The position numbers and the translations under genes were made by a program. This document shows, in pieces, positions 10,536 to 22,204 of a stretch of 64,000 bases of DNA. The number at the start of each line of letters is the position of its first letter. The stretch's first letter is position 1. The stretch is from positions 22,544,225 through 22,608,224 of the forward strand of contig NC_089318.1 of NCBI RefSeq assembly GCF_036669915.1. Reading direction: 5' to 3'. The notes beneath the pieces were generated by a model, which saw nothing but the letters and a program-made list of their open reading frames with translations, was not told where the DNA came from and searched no databases. Source of the stretch: Pocillopora verrucosa (Eukaryota; Cnidaria; Anthozoa; Scleractinia; Pocilloporidae).

Positions 10536-11379
10536 CGACTAAGCCTTTTATTTTTACACTGCCAAATGGTACGTATTATTTTTCATCATTTTACACTTAC
10601 TACACTTTCTACACACACACTTCCTTTCCCCTAATTAACCCACCATTTTTGTGGAGATTTGGAAACCCTTTCATTAGGGATTCCATAACTTTACACCTGC
10701 AATGCCATAAAGGTTGCTAGATAATTCCATTGCTTAATATAAAAATGAAAAAAAACAGCTTTATAGCTCCGTGTGTGTATGACCTCTTCAAAATATGTGA
10801 AGTTTACTGTAGGAAAAATACGAGGGAAAAAGCTTAATCTCAAAAGGACTTTTGTCACAAAAACTTAAGATGTGATATTAAAATGCTTCTCCAGAAATTA
10901 ATCCATATTCTATACCGGGATGTCTCAAGAGGACCAAGGGATGACTCATAGGGACCCCTATAAGCGGCGGCAAAAGATCTTTGTTTGAACGATATGCACG
11001 ACAAAACCTTCACACGTTACGAACATATGAAAGCAAACATTTATGGAAACTTCAAACCTTCCTTACAGAATGGTAACTCTTTGCAGAAGAATATAGATTT
11101 AAAATGAACGAGGAAATCGACTGCAGTAATTTTCGGCCGCCATATTGAATAGTTGCCGAGTCGTCTGACGTCAGTGTTTTGAATATTTAAGGAGGCCCTT
11201 TTGCCTTACCTCTTTTAATTGCGACCAATCATTGTCCACCCTTCCGGGAACATTGCGTCACTGACAAGAATGTTAGGGACTTATGCAAGAAGAGATGATT
11301 TACGCAATAGGTCGTTGACTCAATAGGTGTTGACTCGTTGACTCAATCTCGGGCAGGTTTGTCGTTAATTTCAAAGAAG
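10536..11379 (+). promoter_or_regulatory. 5' flank of copy C (class II upstream sequence)
   Basis: Matches the upstream sequences of E (35,508-36,406) and, in its last ~220 bp, F (49,195-49,464). It holds a YY1-like GCCGCCATATTG at 11136-11147, a CRE at 11166-11173, an AT-rich 'gaatatttaagg' at ~11,181 and a CCAAT at 11,224. These are candidate core-promoter elements by motif only. The far 5' part has a short CA run (~10,610) and no gene. Confidence 0.45.
11166..11173 (+). promoter_or_regulatory. CRE/ATF-type octamer TGACGTCA upstream of copy C
   Basis: Perfect palindromic octamer ~207 bp 5' of the ATG and 19 bp 3' of a YY1-like GCCGCCATATTG. In copies E and F the same place reads TCGTTTGTCGTT, so the site is private to C. 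Confidence 0.3.
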
Positions 11380-11863
11380 ATGCTTACCTTGTGGCCAAAA
11401 TTCTCACTCATCGACAAAATAACTAAGATTAACGTATTTCGACTGAAACCACTGCAGAAGATTACACTCGGGGCACGAGTTGTTGGAGATAGCGGGCAAG
11501 TGTTCGAGTCACACGCTCACTTCACCGCTACCAGACATGGCCGAGTTGATGTTTGTCGTGAACCATCTGTTGGTGGATCTTATCGCGGAGTTTCAGCTAT
11601 GGGACTCTTATGGAGCATGAAACCATCACCTGGGCAGAGAAAAGGAATTCGACTGACGAAATCTGATGTCACTAAACCTTACAAAGTCGTCCTGGACTGT
11701 TTTGATGGCCATACGGATCCGCGAGAATCGAGTTCTTTGCAGCCTTTGTCTAGCAATACGTTTGAGAAGGGGTACATGGCGGATGGAGTGAAGAGAATTC
11801 CTGTGAGAGAAGGAAGAATCCGTGGAACTCTTTTTCTTCCTCCGGGTGATGGACCTTTTTCTG
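11380..11863 (+). CDS. BAAT-like acyltransferase copy C, exon 1 (N-terminal domain)
   Basis: Encodes residues 1-161 of copy C, from MLTLWPKFSLIDKITK to GDGPFSG at the split codon (donor GTGAGT at 11864). The ATG is chosen over an in-frame upstream TTG at 11338 because all copies align from it and it has A at -3. Family motifs GGSYRGVSAMGLLWSMKP and VREGRIRGTLFLPP are intact. It differs from E/F in GARVVGDSGQ (E/F: EARVVGDGG) and in DPRESSS. Together with exon 2 it gives a 448-residue product. Intron length is 4,939 bp. Confidence 0.88.
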
Positions 11864-13004
11864 GTGAGTAGCAAAAATTTGACGTTTATCTGAAAAATAC
11901 TGCTAGTCAAGAGTAGAATAGTGATGCTAAAGATTAGAATTTGAAAAGAACCAGAATCCGCTATTGAACTTTCCATGTGTGTCATAAGCTCTTTAAAGTG
12001 ACAACAGCGTTAGACATATAGTTCAGGTTTTTACCAAGAATCACTTTTTGGGTTGATCACCTCTGTCATACTACGGGTCGTTATTCAAAAAATATTACTT
12101 TCCTTCAGTTTACTGTTCTGCTACTTCAACAGATCAGCAAAGATTAATTTCATTTACCGCGCGCCGCAAACGTTTGTCTGGAAACCCCAACCCCATCTTT
12201 CCATGCTGCAAGGTGATCTTGAAAGAATAAAGGGATGTGAGATGTGGTTTTATTAATGGTTTAAACCATTTTCATTAATGCAAGTACTCCTAGAACATCT
12301 TAATTGCAATTGTAATCTTGCAATCTCAGGCTTTAATTACTCCAGGAAAAGAATTTAATGATCTCTCTCGCTTGTGTAGGGTTGTGTAGGTTGTGTAGGG
12401 TTCTGTAGGTTTTGGACCAACATCGCAGTTTCCGTTCGATAATCCAGTACTAAAATACTCATTAATAACAGTAAACATGAAGTTAAGTTAAAATAATGGT
12501 CATAAGGAAAATTTGACTATCCCTCGCACTGGGTATGGATTATTTCACAATTTGGATGGTGTTTGCGCACCATTCAATTTAATACGCTGTCTGACGTTTT
12601 GGCATTCTTCTGGAAAGGAGAGTCAATATCTGGCATCTAAAACTATTTTTATCCAAAAACCTACTATTTTAATGCAAGAGTTACAACTTAGGTAAAAAAA
12701 ACAATAAACCTGCTGAATTAAAAGACATGAAAGAATAATAATCTCCAATATCACTTGAGTTTATTGTTTAGATGTGTCGTAGCCTTCAGCAGTATTTTAT
12801 TTTAAGCTTAATAAGTTAATTTTAAGTCATGAAGTAACACTGGTAAAATTGTTTTGTTATGAGGTATTTAGTTTGTATAGGTAATCACATGATTTCGAGT
12901 GTAATTTGAAATAAATAAGCACGAGTAAATTTTTTTCTAAGACTATTATAACATAGCTAGTAAATTTGTCTGATCAAATTCAATTGCGCGAGCGTGCTTC
13001 ATTT

Positions 13005-13190
13005 AACAAATAGATTCCAAGTAGCCGTGCGTCTGTTCAGAAATAGATCACGGATGACGTCAAAATGTGGTAAGAACAAAAAATGTGGCACACGAGGCTC
13101 AGCCGAGTGTGTCACTCAAGTTCTTCCGTCTCACGTCCTCTGTGATCTATTACTGAACAGACGCACGGCAACTTGGAATCTATTTGTTTT
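13005..13190. repeat. Fold-back MITE in the copy C intron
   Basis: Imperfect palindrome of about 186 bp. The left arm starts 'aacaaatagattccaagtag' and includes 'gtgcgtctgttca'. The right arm is its reverse complement, ending 'ttggaatctatttgttt'. The centre holds 'cgaggctcagccgag'. There is no coding capacity. The same element occurs at the same intron position in E and F but not in B or D, so it marks common ancestry of those introns. Confidence 0.75.
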
Positions 13191-13488
13191 ATATAATAAA
13201 GGATTAAAAAAAGTTTTAATGATGACGTCTGTTATATAATAAAGGATTAAAAAAGTTTTAATGATACGTCTGTCCTCCAATAGATCATAAGTGAGAACCA
13301 ATCAGAATGCGTGCATAACTGAGCTTATTACATAAATTCCTATTGTGCTCGCTCATAACGTCAACAAATAAATCCCACGAGAAAAAAAATTTCCATCGGG
13401 TTGAAAATGTTATAAAATAATTGGCTCATACGTCAGCTGTGCATTCATCTAGATATGAAGCACTTGGACCAATTGTTAAACAAAACCA

Positions 13489-13521
13489 AAATTGCACGAG
13501 TCTGTAGGGCTCGTGCAATTT
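13489..13521. repeat. Perfect 12-bp stem hairpin
   Basis: AAATTGCACGAG, then a 9-nt loop, then CTCGTGCAATTT. The same hairpin recurs in the introns of D (27847-27879) and E (38503-38535). It is mutated in F (~51573-51604). The flanking 'tgtggtctttgtgg' is also repeated in B. Probably the remnant end of a small DNA transposon. Confidence 0.6.
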
Positions 13522-14143
13522 GTGGTCTTTGTGGTCCGCGATGGATGTAAAGCGAAAGAGATTTTATCAAATCATGGAAAAATGCACAAAGCTTTGTATG
13601 GAAGAATAAAGGATGAACTTCAGTTAAACATAATGGTAATAGGACCAAGTGGACTCCATTTCGGTCTGTGATCATACGAGTGATTAACAAGATCGGACGA
13701 TTGACAGTATTGGACAAAATAATGAAAATACGAGATAGCTCATCATCTAACAATTGACTGAGCTCTGTTCTGTTGTTAAGCACGCAGGAAGCGGCTCATG
13801 CAATTTGAGGTCTTTGAGAAAACTTATTTCGAGTGGCTCGTGCAATTTATGGTCTTTGAAAAAATTTACAAGTGTTTATTTATTCCAAATTGCACGAAAA
13901 AAATGATCTGATTTTGTATAATATATATATATAATCAAAGAAACTCACAGATAGCCAATCAAACGCGAGCCTTGGATGTCGCAACAAAATTTGAAAATTT
14001 GAAAATTTGTGAGCGAAACAATGGCCGGCGTTTTAAGTATATTTTCTTTCGCCACCGCAGCTGAAAAACTGCTCAAACAACGAAAACACTGTCAAAAGCA
14101 CTGCTTTTTGGTTGTCGGTTCGGAAAAAGTGGTGTTTAGAGAA

Positions 14144-14234
14144 GGGAATTGCAAAGGAAATCGAAAATTACGAGCCGACCCAGCTTAACACTTTGCTCGA
14201 GCCATCCAACGCCGAAATTAAAAACAAACATGGT
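14144..14234 (+). other. Possible Crypton-like (DUF3504-type) coding scrap
   Basis: One frame reads GIAKEIENYEPTQLNTLLE followed by PSNAEIKNKHG and a stop. It resembles the N-terminal domain of tyrosine-recombinase (Crypton-like) proteins common in cnidarian genomes. The match is from memory of the pattern and is short. Surrounding frames are broken. Confidence 0.22.
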
Positions 14235-16802
14235 TAAACCTCGGAAACGACGATTCCATTTCATCGCAAATGATTCGGACACAGACCGAACAATTCCTTG
14301 AACTGTTTAGCCGGACTCTGAACTTATTTGCGCTTTAAAGATGTAAGATATCATCGCATATTATTGTTTTGATCGAACGCGGTTGTTTTGACCAAACGCA
14401 CGGTTTGAATAAATTATTTTTGCACTTGATATTTCGTTCCCTGTACTATTTCTTATAACGTGTTCAAATTTTTAACGGTTCCTCTCGTAACTTAACACCG
14501 AGTCACACAACGCGTGACGCGTTCCCTGGCATCAAGTGAATCCAACATGGCGTCTTTCTTCACAAGCAGTTTTCATCCACTAGAGTTTTGTTCTTCAGTC
14601 TCACGGTAGGAGTGTTGTTCAATAGATTGCATAGAGTATATGCAGTTTGGTTTCAGATTTCAGATTTTGCCTTTTACAAAAAGGGTACGTTCTTCAACTA
14701 AGACATTGGCATACTTGGCATACAAGACATAAAAGGCATTCAATGCTTTCTGGCTTTCAAGCGTTCGCGACTCAATCCGTTCCAAAATTACCGCTCAATA
14801 ACATCTTTTAGTGTGAATTGGCCGCGAACAATACGACTTGTGTGTGCGTCTGTAAGTATTTTGAGCGTTTGCGCCATAATGTTCCAGGTGATCGTTATCC
14901 AAACACGTTGAAATACAAAACGAATGAAAAAAGAGTTTTATAAGCAAAAATCTCGTGGTTCATCATGTGACTCGGCCCTGTCCGTGCATGACAACGCCAA
15001 TCATCATCAAGATAACACGCGTGATCAGCATGTGAACACCTCATTGGATCACACAGTTAGTTGTCATGGTGTTGAGGGCCCAATGACCACTGGGTACTAT
15101 TGCGCAATTTTCCCATTTTGTGGCGGAGGAAAAAAAAGACGACAAAAATAGAAAGGCATTTTATGACTGGGCTACCACAGGTATCTCAGTAATAAATTTT
15201 AATTCAAAAGCGAACCACAGTGTTGTCAGCATGCTCTATACTCTCATAAAGCACGCCACAATAAGCCAATCATCATCGTTGTTAAAATACTTCAAATAAT
15301 CTGATTGGCTGTACAAGACTTAAGCTGTCAAAAATGTCAAACCATCAAAGTTCACATTCTGCAGCAATTGTTTGCAAACTTAAATAGTTTGGCAGATCGA
15401 ATCCAACACTTTTGCTTGAAGTTTTTTTAGTCTCTATTACAGAATGTGGAGGTGAAATGTTCAGTGAAATCCGGCCAAATTGTAGCTCACAAAAGCACAC
15501 AAGTTTTTCCACATGACAAATAGTAAACAAACTGCTCAAGGCGAGTTTTACGAAAGAACGACAGCCGAAATCACTGGAACATGAAGATTACTCGGGATGA
15601 CAGAACCGTAAAACTCGGTTGCAGTGACTGATGTGGCCTTCACCACTCAACGCATCGGAAAGGACATCAGAGCAAGCTCTTAGTTGTTCATTCGAAGGGC
15701 GGTCGGTGTAATTTCTGAGGCTTGCTTCACTGGCGATCTCCGAGCTACCCACGTTGGACCTCAGCATGATGACAGTCGCTCCGACAACTGCGGTAGAAAC
15801 AATGTCTAACGTGAAAAATCTTCTCCAATTTGGAAATTCCCCAGTTTTTTTTTTTTTTTTTTTTTCTGGATAAGTCGTTATTGCTATGGTAATTGTGAGC
15901 AATACCGTGACTGCTGGATTTAGCTGAGTGGACTTAGTATGACTGCTTCAACTGTCCAATTACAGGTGTCCGATTACAGCAAACTGTCCGATTACAACTG
16001 AATAGAATGATTAACGAGGAATAAAGCAGCTAATGCACCATTCATATTTGAGGAAATTGTAATGGTTATCAAGATTTATTCAGAAAATGGCGGAACGCTC
16101 CTTTCCTCTTGCAACGACTGCTCCACAAAGAAAACGAGGCGGAGCGCATTCTTTTCATTGAACAGATAAAGCAGATGGATTGCATCGTTGCCATTTTGAC
16201 CAATTGATCTCGACTGATCGATGATGTGAAATATCGCCTGCAAAACAGAATTACAAGTCGTGTATTTTACGGTGGATCAATCCAAATAAATAATTTCCGA
16301 TGAACAAAGCTATCAGTTTAATTTTTAGCCAAAAAACATGGTTCTAATATTTTCCAGCTTCAATATATATGTCTAACTTCCTCGTGATTGTAAATTATAG
16401 AGAGTCGTGCGGTGATCGGACAATCCTTTTAAAACATCTAGTCCTTAACAAAACTGAGCGATCCATAAATAGATCGAGGACTGTACTGAGCATTTTAACT
16501 TCTTTCTAAGATACTCGTTAAGCGTTTGCTTACGGCTGATTTCTGGCTGGTAATACAGGAACAAACTTTAATCTGACAAGTTACAAAGCAACCAACACAA
16601 GCCCTTTTAAATGTGTTACGGGGAAACTCGCGAAGGATTTTGTCGTCATATGTCTGCCATTTTGAGTGGTCCAAAAATGTTTAAGGTTATTCACATGTTG
16701 CATAGTTAATTACAGCCGCCTTTGACGTGTTATTTTATCATACGATCTCTGCTGCAAATGTTAAACATATATTGCACTCAATCAGTCAATGTTCCTTTAC
16801 AG

Positions 16803-17665
16803 GAGTCATAGATCTGCTTGGTGCTGCAGGTGGATTAGTGGAATTCAAGGCTTCACTTTTAGCATCTCATGGATTCGCTACTCTTGCTTTGGCCTACTTG
16901 GGCTATGAAGATCGACCATTGTGTCCATCTTCAATAAACTTGGATTATTTTGAAGAAGCTGTTAACTGGCTTATAAGTCACCCTAAAGTGCTTCCACATG
17001 GTATCGGCATGCACGCTATATGCTATGGCTCATGGATTGCACTGTTGATGGCAAGCTATCAGATCGCACCAATAAAGGCCGTTGTAGCTATTTCACCTCT
17101 GGTCATCGCCTTCCTTCTCCCTTTCCAATTAAAAGGGAGAGTCTCAGACATGATACCCCTTCATAACAGCAGAGTGGTGTCTTCAGAAAAGGGCAGCATC
17201 TGGCGTTTCGCCCAACCAACTGACATTGATTACATGAATCCAACAACAGTCTCCAAATATTCAGCTATTACACCAGTTGAGAACATCAATTGCCCTGTCA
17301 TGCTGGTTTCTGGAACTGATGACTTGAACAACCCCACCGATTTTACAGTAAAGTTCATAATTGACCGCTTGAAGGAGAATGGAAAAGAACATTTGTGCAC
17401 TAACTTGCGTTATCCCGAAGCAGGACATCTCATCGAACCACCCTACTCTCCTCTTTGTGATTTTTCTTTCAGCAAATCTACTAAAGAATGGTGTGATTAC
17501 CCGTACCTAGCTTGGGGAGGGGAGACTGTTGCACATGCCAGAGCACAAGAAGACTGCTGGCCAAAGATTTTACATTTTCTGCGAAAACATCTCCAACAAG
17601 ACACAAAGAGTGAGGAACAAGAATACTTTAATGCTTGCTATGTGTTTGAGAACTTTCACAGATAA
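16803..17665 (+). CDS. BAAT-like acyltransferase copy C, exon 2, stop-loss extended
   Basis: The hydrolase-domain exon follows cctttacag. The elbow HAICYGS, acid motif SGTDDLNNPTDF and histidine motif AGHLIEPPYSPLC are intact. At the usual stop, TAA has become CAA, so the frame continues 15 more codons (..EEQEYFNACYVFENFHR) into what is 3' UTR in the other copies, ending TAA at 17663-17665. The predicted protein is 448 residues against 433. The tail has no recognised targeting signal. The central segment (IWRFAQPTDIDYMNP) is of the A/D type, whereas its 5' flank and intron are of the E/F type. Confidence 0.88.
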
Positions 17666-19662
17666 CTACAGGTCACGGGGCCTTCGTTCGACCCAACATT
17701 AGGTTCTCACAACACACAAAAATAGCACATGCCAAGAGACTATAATCTCATGCATGTGCCCATTCAATCAAGTGGGTGGTCCACTCTCACCCGGAAGCTA
17801 ATTAAATCATTTCGGTTCAATGTCCCTAAACACTATGCCTGCACGCTTTGAGTTACTCTTATGGAAAGCTTTATGCAGCTATTTTGTTTGAGGTTTCTTA
17901 AGTTTCTCTTGTAACCATAAGGAATTTAAAATTGTCCATTCAATTCAGTTGCACAGTAATCTTTAATTCAATTAGAACCAAGTAAAGTCAAAATATTTTT
18001 TTAACGTTTTGATAAACAAGAAATGAATCCTGGAGTGATGAACTAACTCACGATATTTCTACAGAGGAATACCTTTAAAATATGCGGCCGTGATTTTAAG
18101 AAGTGCCTGTAAGGTATCTGAGCAACATTTCCAAAGAAAATTATGACCTAATATTGTGGCTCAAAACGTCTTCTAATTAAAGCCCTCTAATTTAAACATT
18201 TCCACGGGAAGGGGGAAGGGGGGACTTAAACAAAGCACATAGCTCTGTAGAGAAGCTAGCCCAGCAGACTCCAAGCACTAGGAGCAGTGGTGTTTAAAAT
18301 AAAAAATCTTGACCAGTTTTAAGTTTATGAATCCGCGTGCAATTTTGGGGAAGTATTTTAGTGAAAGAAATGAAGTAATGTTTAATGTTTGCATAGCCTC
18401 ATCTTTTCTAATTCGAGGGGTCGAAAAACGCTGTTATGCACACCTACTACTCCGTCTCGGGTTTTCCATAACTGCATAGAATCCTGCCAACCCTGTCCTG
18501 CTTGGATGGGACTATTTAAACAGGGGAAAAGGCCTCTATTTCGTAAATGCTGTCTACACATCATTGGTTGTTAATATATACATTTTAACACTTTTTCTTG
18601 ATATAATTTCTTGTTTTCTTTTCTTTTCTTTTTATTAATTACCTACACTTGTTTATATGGGCGCTCAATTCTTTTTCCTTTCTTCAACTCGAAAGATCAA
18701 CAGTCAAAAATTTTATTAAGATATCAATTACTATCTCTCTTTAGGTAAGGAACGAAAATGATTGCGAGGGAGGAATTTGCTCTGAAAGCTTTTAAAGAAT
18801 GTAATTCTGCGTGATCGGTAAAAAAATGTGCTAAAACGAATACGTGTAATTCAGTTAAAGAGCTTCATCCTTAAACTCGCACAAGTGATTAACTTATGCA
18901 CTTACTTACTTTCCCTTTAGTATCCACACATTATCCAGCAAACAGGAAATGAGAATACTCTGACTTGTCAGATAGAATTTGTTATCATGATTTACCAAAG
19001 TCTCGTAACTGATATTCAAGGAAATATGTATCATCTTGGGGGGAGAATTAACAATCAGATTTAGGGAGGTAAAAGATTAACAGGGAGCAAAATCGCTTTT
19101 AAATTCCCAATGACGTACATGGGAATACATGCAGTTGGTTGTTATCGTTATTGTTGTTGTCGTTGTTGTTTTCTATCAATATATCGGCTGCCTGATAAGA
19201 ATGGAAACAAGCTCTTCCTAGCTTTCACTTAGCCTCAATTTTAATCGAGACAAGACGATCTAAGATCGTAAGTCGGGCTACAGGCAGACGCACTGTTACA
19301 AGTGTTGACCACTCACGATGCACAGTGGTTCTAAAAAAAATACAGAGGTACCATGGTCCTGGTTTGTGGGCGCGGCGTAAAACTTTTTCACCCCTGAGAG
19401 GCACCAATTCTACAACAACACACTGTCACATATTTTTGGTGCAACACCCTGACAGGTATCACAGAGGCTACTGCTGTGGACCTTTTGAGGCTGAACAGCT
19501 CAAGAGGTACTAAACCCGCCCTTTTTAACCTCTAAAAGCTATGATGAGCACTTCAGTCCCTTTCTAACAAGGCGTAGTCAAAACAGGTCAATTTTTCCGT
19601 GTTTGTTCAAGCGTGAAATATTCAACTTTGTCTAGACAAACTGTCGTGCTTCATCATTTACA
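17666..19662 (+). other. 3' flank of copy C, no gene seen
   Basis: Array-unit 3' flank shared with D, E and F up to about 19,230, including a GTT-rich stretch at ~19,140-19,175. Beyond that no counterpart is noticed until the direct repeat at 19,663. Short antiparallel ORFs at 18,382-18,574 and 19,225-19,513 overlap on opposite strands and look like chance. Confidence 0.55.
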
Positions 19663-19876
19663 GTTATGGAAGATCCGTACCGTTAAGCACCTACTTTAAT
19701 TTGAACGCGTGAGAAGGCTATACAAACGACATTAAACAGGATTTGGTGGAAAATAAATCTTGATTAAATGTAATATGTACGTGCAGAAACATACACGGTA
19801 AATTGACGGTATGGACACACACTTGCATGTTTCATGCTTGAACAAATACGTAAAAGCTGAATACCGTAAACAAAAA
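19663..19876 (+). repeat. Left copy of ~215-bp direct repeat flanking the LINE
   Basis: Runs from 'gttatggaagatccgtacc' to 'accgtaaacaaaaa'. It matches 23053-23268 in the same orientation, with about five substitutions and one 2-bp indel. It lies next to the 3' end of the minus-strand LINE. Confidence 0.85.
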
Positions 19877-20088
19877 TACTCCCTGTAGTACGTTTCAAAT
19901 TAATAATAATAATAATAATGTTTATTTCTTATATTGCGCAGTCTAGCATGCGATAAAGATATGATCGAGTGCGCATTACAACACTAAAATCTTAAAGTAA
20001 TAAATGGCTAATCCAAATAATGATAATAATAATAATAATTTACAATTTTCGGAAAACAATAAAAGTAGAATATGAGTTAATAAAAGAA

Positions 20089-21833
20089 CTAATAAAAAGC
20101 TAATTTAAAAAGATGTGTCTTTAGTAAAACTTTAAAAATGTTCAATGATTGACATTGTCTAATTTCTAAAGGGAGTCGATTCCATACTTTGGGCGCAGCA
20201 TTTTCAAACGCCCTATCCCCGAGTGTCTTTTTGTTCTATAGGTATTGTCCATTAGGAGTATGCCCCAGTATGATCTCAACTGATACCGCGAGCTCTCTTT
20301 GATTTTTATCAAGTCTGAAAGATATTGTGGTGCGACGCCGTAGATACATTTGTGAACTAGCATTGCTATCTTGAATTCTATTCTGTGGGTAGCCGGAAGC
20401 CAGTGCAGGTTGATCAGGGATGGTGTGATAGGATCATACCTAGATATAGTACATACCAGCCGAGCACCCGCGTTCTGCAGGCGTTGCAGCTTACCAAGAT
20501 GACCAGCGGGCGTACCATATAATAGACCGTTACAATAGTCTAATCGTGACATTATAATAGCCTGTACAATGGACTTCCTATTATCATATGATAAATAATT
20601 TCTAATACGCCGGATGTTATGTAGATGGTAATAAATATTCTGACATATGCTGTTAATATGTGTGGTCATATTCATGTTTGCATCAAACCAAGCACCCAGG
20701 TTTCTAACAGAGTAAACCGCAGAAACCTTTACCTTACCTACTTGCAAGTCACTTATCATAACCTTATTTAACTGTGCGCGTGTACCTATAATAAGAAACT
20801 CGGTCTTAGCATCGTTCAGCCGAAGTTTGTCTTGGACCATCCAGGTTCTTATGTCCCTGATGCAAGCTTGTAGAGCGTCAACAGCATCCGTCTCAGTAGC
20901 AGAACCATCCGGCTTAAATGAGATATAGAGCTGCGTATCATCAGCGTATGCGTGAACGTTAGGGAGATGGGATTCAACAACATCGAAGAGCTTACTTGCG
21001 TACAACGTGAAGAGCAAGGGACCAAGACATGATCCTTGAGGTACCCCTTGAGGCAGATCAAAGTCACTCGAATAGCTCCCGTTAATCAGGATTCGTTGTT
21101 TCCTGTTTGATAAATACGAGTGAAACCATTTAAGAGCGGTACCTGTAATTCCATACGTCACGCACAGGCGATTCAACAACACTTGGTGGTCAATCGTGTC
21201 AAATGCTGCACTCAGGTCTAGCAATACCAAAAGAGTAACTCGTTGATTGTCCATTGCAGCTAGTATGTCATTCTGTATCTTCAATAGGGCAGTCTCTGTG
21301 CTATGACCAAGTCGATAGGCTGACTGGAGGATGGGATACAAACCCGACTGAGTAACGTGATCGGTTGTCTGATCATAAACTGCACTTTCAACCAATTTAG
21401 AGAGGTATTGCAGATTACTCACAGGTCTTAAATTGGATAAGGAAGTCCCTCGCTTGGTCTTCTTCAGTCTTGGATCCACAAGGGCCGTTTTCCAATCAGA
21501 TGGAAAGTGACCCAAGGAAAGTGAAGAATTCACGACATTAGTGATGATGGGGAGAAGCATATCGGACATGCCGACTACTAAATTGGTCGGCATAGGATCA
21601 AGTTGACAGCTTTTCTTCGATGATCTACTGACCAGCTTCCTTATATCTTCCACAGAATACGTATTGAAATGATCAAGTTTCCTATCGCCTGTAAACACTT
21701 TATCCTCAGCCACCGCCCCAGGATGAAGAGTACACGCATCAAGCTCTGCCCGAATCTTTGCAATCTTACGGTCGAAAAACCTCCCGATATCGTTGGCTAA
21801 GATTGAGTTGTCCGTGTATTCTGGAAAACACAA
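20089..21833 (-). pseudogene. LINE reverse transcriptase part
   Basis: An open frame from 21,833 to 20,166 (555 codons) covers the whole reverse transcriptase. It has LVLLDLSAAFDTIDHQVLL (motif A, Asp206 and Asp212 of this frame), LPQGVPQGSCLGPLLF (~260-275) and HAYADDTQLYISF (YADD at 296-299). Near the end a frameshift diverts it. The ancestral frame continues LGDRAFENAAPKVWNRLPLE to a TAG at 20,089-20,091. The 5' end starts inside the ORF, after a small deletion that joined the linker to LCFPEYTDN. The catalytic aspartates are intact, but no complete ORF remains. Confidence 0.85.
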
Positions 21834-22204
21834 CTCATTCCTTCCTTTCTACTCACAAAGTCTGAGTAGAAAGCACGCTTAGCCCGTGTACTTAAATAAG
21901 TAACGTGGTTCTTGAGTTTCTTGAATGCCAACAAATCTTCCTGTGATCGTGTTCTTCTCCATCTCCGTTCTGCTTTCCGGCGTCGCCTTTTTGCCTCGGC
22001 TATCTCACTGGTATACCAGGGTACCTTGGGCCTAGCCTGCACTGTTTTGGTTTTTAAAGGTGCGTGATGATCAAGAACTTGAGAGAGTGTGGTCGTGTAA
22101 TCCTCTACAAGTACATCCAAGTCCAGTGGGGTGATGGGATCGCTATTACTTCGATCACATAGCCCTGTAAGTACTACGTCGTTCGATAGGCTCTCAGCGT
22201 CCAA
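21797..22204 (-). pseudogene. LINE linker between endonuclease and RT
   Basis: A second frame reads ..SNSDPITPLDLDVLVEDY..LDHHAPLKTK..VPWYTSEIAEAKRRRRKAERRWRR. It corresponds to the basic linker of the related element at 63,500-63,900 (YAPVLSR..APWFNEDIRKAKRSRRKAEKKW). It is joined at its 5' side directly to the start of the endonuclease, so about 190 residues are missing between the two. Confidence 0.75.

Larger units (their letters stand above)
11864..16802 (+). other. Intron of copy C
   Basis: Phase-1 GT-AG intron, the longest of the array at 4,939 bp. It contains a palindromic MITE (13005-13190), a perfect hairpin (13489-13521), an AT dinucleotide run (~13,918-13,935) and a possible Crypton-like coding scrap (14,144-14,234). 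The section ~14,000-15,850 has no counterpart noticed in other copies, so it is probably inserted DNA. A long T-run lies at ~15,846-15,865. No host exon is recognised. Confidence 0.7.

Noticed and set aside
11626-11985. Antisense ORFs opposite exon 1 (also 26510-26788, 36653-37006, 49711-50064)
   Set aside because: Same reason: shadows of the conserved N-terminal exon, extending into the intron with no domain.
19904-20040. CRISPR-like array from regularly spaced repeats
   Set aside because: These are AAT microsatellites at the LINE 3' end. No repeat-spacer structure exists anywhere in the window, and the DNA is animal.
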